From: Candidatus Nocardiopsis merdipullorum
GTDB lineage: Bacteria; Actinomycetota; Actinomycetes; Streptosporangiales; Streptosporangiaceae
DNA: 33,895 bases
Reading direction: 5' to 3'
Assembly: GCA_019115445.1 (NCBI GenBank)
Contig: DXDP01000469.1
Coordinates: 1-33,895, forward strand
The notes beneath the pieces were generated by a model that searched no databases, had not been told where the DNA came from, and saw nothing but the letters and a program-made list of their open reading frames with translations. Each line of letters begins with the position of its first letter. Positions within the stretch are counted from its first letter, which is position 1. Below, in pieces: positions 32,495-33,895 of the stretch. A program made the position numbers and the translations under genes.

Positions 32495-33775
32495 CTAGGC
32501 GGACTTCTCCTGGCTTTCGTCCCCGCCGGGCTGGGTGCGCGGCACGATCGTCGGATTGACGTGTTCCTCGACCGACTCACGGGTGATGATGACCTGACCG
32601 ACGTCCTCCCGGCTGGGCACCTCGTACATCACCGAGAGCAGGACCTCCTCGATGATTGCCCGCAGACCACGAGCACCGGTCCCCCGGATGATGCCCTGTT
32701 CGGCGATCGCCTCCAGAGCGTCCTCGGTGAACTCCAACTCGACGTTGTCCAGGTCGAACAGCCGCTGGTACTGCTTGACCAGGGCGTTCTTCGGTTCCGT
32801 CAAGATACGGATGAGCGCGGCGTTGTCCAGGTTGTGCACACTGGTGATCACCGGCAGACGTCCGATGAACTCCGGGATCATCCCGAACTTCAACAGGTCC
32901 TCGGGCATCGCCTCGCCGAAGACCTCGCTGCTGTCGACCTCGGACTTGGGCCGCAGGACCGCGTTGAACCCCATGCCCTGCTGCCCGGCACGGGCCTCGA
33001 TGATCTTCTCCAGACCCGCAAAGGCACCACCGCAGATGAACAGCACGTTCGTGGTGTCGATCTGGATGAACTCCTGGTGGGGGTGCTTACGCCCGCCCTG
33101 TGGCGGCACGCTCGCCGTGGTGCCCTCCAAGATCTTCAACAGCGCCTGCTGAACGCCCTCACCGGACACGTCCCGGGTGATCGACGGGTTCTCGCTCTTA
33201 CGTGCGACCTTGTCGACCTCGTCGATGTAGATGATTCCGGTCTCGGCCTTCTTGACGTCGTAGTCGGCGGCCTGGATCAGCTTCAGCAGAATGTTCTCGA
33301 CGTCCTCACCCACGTAACCCGCCTCGGTCAGCACGGTGGCGTCGGCGATCGCGAACGGAACGTTCAGGATCTTGGCAAGGGTCTGGGCCAACAGGGTCTT
33401 GCCCGAGCCGGTGGGGCCCAGGAGCAAGATGTTGGACTTGGCGATCTCCACTTCCTCGTCGCCAGGACGCTGCTCACTGTCGGAACGGACCCGCTTGTAG
33501 TGGTTGTAGACCGCTACGGACAGGGCCTTCTTCGCCCGGTCCTGACCGATGACGTAGGAGTCCAGGAACTCGTAGATCTCCCTGGGCTTGGGAAGTGAGT
33601 CCCAGGTGAGCTCTGTGGCGTCCGCGAGTTCTTCTTCGATGATCTCGTTGCACAGGTCGATGCACTCATCGCAAATGTACACGCCGGGGCCGGCGATGAG
33701 CTTCTTCACCTGTTTCTGGCTCTTGCCGCAGAATGAGCACTTCAGCAGGTCCCCGCCGTCACCGATGCGTGCCAC
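32495..33775 (-). CDS. clpX: ATP-dependent Clp protease ATP-binding subunit ClpX
   Basis: A 426-aa AAA+ unfoldase that feeds substrates to ClpP. The zinc-binding domain has Cys13, Cys16, Cys35 and Cys38 (CSFC...CDEC). The AAA module shows Walker A GPTGSGKT near 118-125, the GYVG pore loop, Walker [10 protein letters not shown] near 183, the RKH loop ([10 protein letters not shown]) and sensor residues in [11 protein letters not shown]. The start is the GTG at 33775, where GAGGAG lies at ideal distance; the track's 35-residue extension is not supported. clpP usually lies upstream and would be beyond the window edge. Confidence 0.97.
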   Translation of the reverse strand: MARIGDGGDLLKCSFCGKSQKQVKKLIAGPGVYICDECIDLCNEIIEEELADATELTWDSLPKPREIYEFLDSYVIGQDRAKKALSVAVYNHYKRVRSDSEQRPGDEEVEIAKSNILLLGPTGSGKTLLAQTLAKILNVPFAIADATVLTEAGYVGEDVENILLKLIQAADYDVKKAETGIIYIDEVDKVARKSENPSITRDVSGEGVQQALLKILEGTTASVPPQGGRKHPHQEFIQIDTTNVLFICGGAFAGLEKIIEARAGQQGMGFNAVLRPKSEVDSSEVFGEAMPEDLLKFGMIPEFIGRLPVITSVHNLDNAALIRILTEPKNALVKQYQRLFDLDNVELEFTEDALEAIAEQGIIRGTGARGLRAIIEEVLLSVMYEVPSREDVGQVIITRESVEEHVNPTIVPRTQPGGDESQEKSA

Positions 33776-33809
33776 CCAGCCACTCCTCAAAACTAAGGCC
33801 ACCCCGCCC

Positions 33810-33828
33810 CCGACGCGTGTCGCGTCGG
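33810..33828. promoter_or_regulatory. Palindrome upstream of clpX, ClgR-like core
   Basis: CCGACGCG-TGT-CGCGTCGG, perfect 8-bp arms, 35 bp upstream of the clpX start. Its centre reads CGC-GTGTC-GCG, the CGC-N5-GCG spacing I recall for ClgR, the actinobacterial activator of clp genes. It could instead be a short hairpin in a clpP-clpX transcript. Confidence 0.4.
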
Positions 33829-33895
33829 ACGGCACGGAAGCGAACTCCCGTGAATCTTCCGTCCACGACCGACCGGTCACGAACGGGGCGATCTG

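Overview
The window is about 34 kb of chromosome from a high-GC Gram-positive bacterium, almost certainly a filamentous actinomycete. It contains the conserved actinobacterial block clpX / folC-DUF4233-ndk / mreBCD-mrdA-rodA / rne-rplU-rpmA-obgE-proB-proA / nadD-rsfS-phosphatase-tRNA-Ala. GTG starts, ATGA overlaps and leaderless-looking promoters are frequent. Family-level placement (Nocardiopsaceae-like, such as Thermobifida or Nocardiopsis relatives) is only a guess from gene style. I see no prophage, insertion sequence or CRISPR array.

Left part (1-7.5 kb), accessory: the tail of an unknown gene overlapping a GNAT acetyltransferase, a convergent DUF1772 membrane protein, and then a sugar-uptake locus. 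A lipoprotein binding protein and two MalF/MalG-type permeases run leftward. A LacI regulator and a GH13 alpha-glucosidase run rightward. The divergent control region carries a 13-base motif twice (12 of 13 identical) and two inverted repeats of the same geometry. No ATPase is encoded, so a shared MsiK-type ATPase elsewhere is implied. Together these genes would import and split short alpha-glucosides such as maltose or trehalose.

Middle part (7.5-21.3 kb): tRNA-Ala(GGC) with promoter and terminator, a histidine phosphatase, rsfS and nadD on the minus strand. Next come a rightward M48 membrane metallopeptidase and a leftward secreted acidic repeat protein with an AT-rich operator-like site at its promoter. 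Then proA and proB follow, separated by a short-chain dehydrogenase on the opposite strand, and finally obgE, rpmA, rplU with a structured leader, and rne (RNase E/G).

Right part (21.3-33.9 kb): a TIGR03936/DUF2344 protein that seems to start at CTG and lacks its usual radical SAM neighbour. It is separated from the cell-shape operon (mreB-mreC-mreD-mrdA-rodA, tightly overlapping) by about 465 bp of structured non-coding DNA. Then come ndk, a DUF4233 membrane protein and folC. A divergently transcribed FolC-like Mur ligase paralogue with altered substrate motifs sits between folC and clpX, where valS stands in Streptomyces as I recall.

The best candidates for something undescribed are the FolC paralogue, the structured rodA-DUF2344 gap with the CTG-initiated gene, the regulated secreted repeat protein and the rplU leader.
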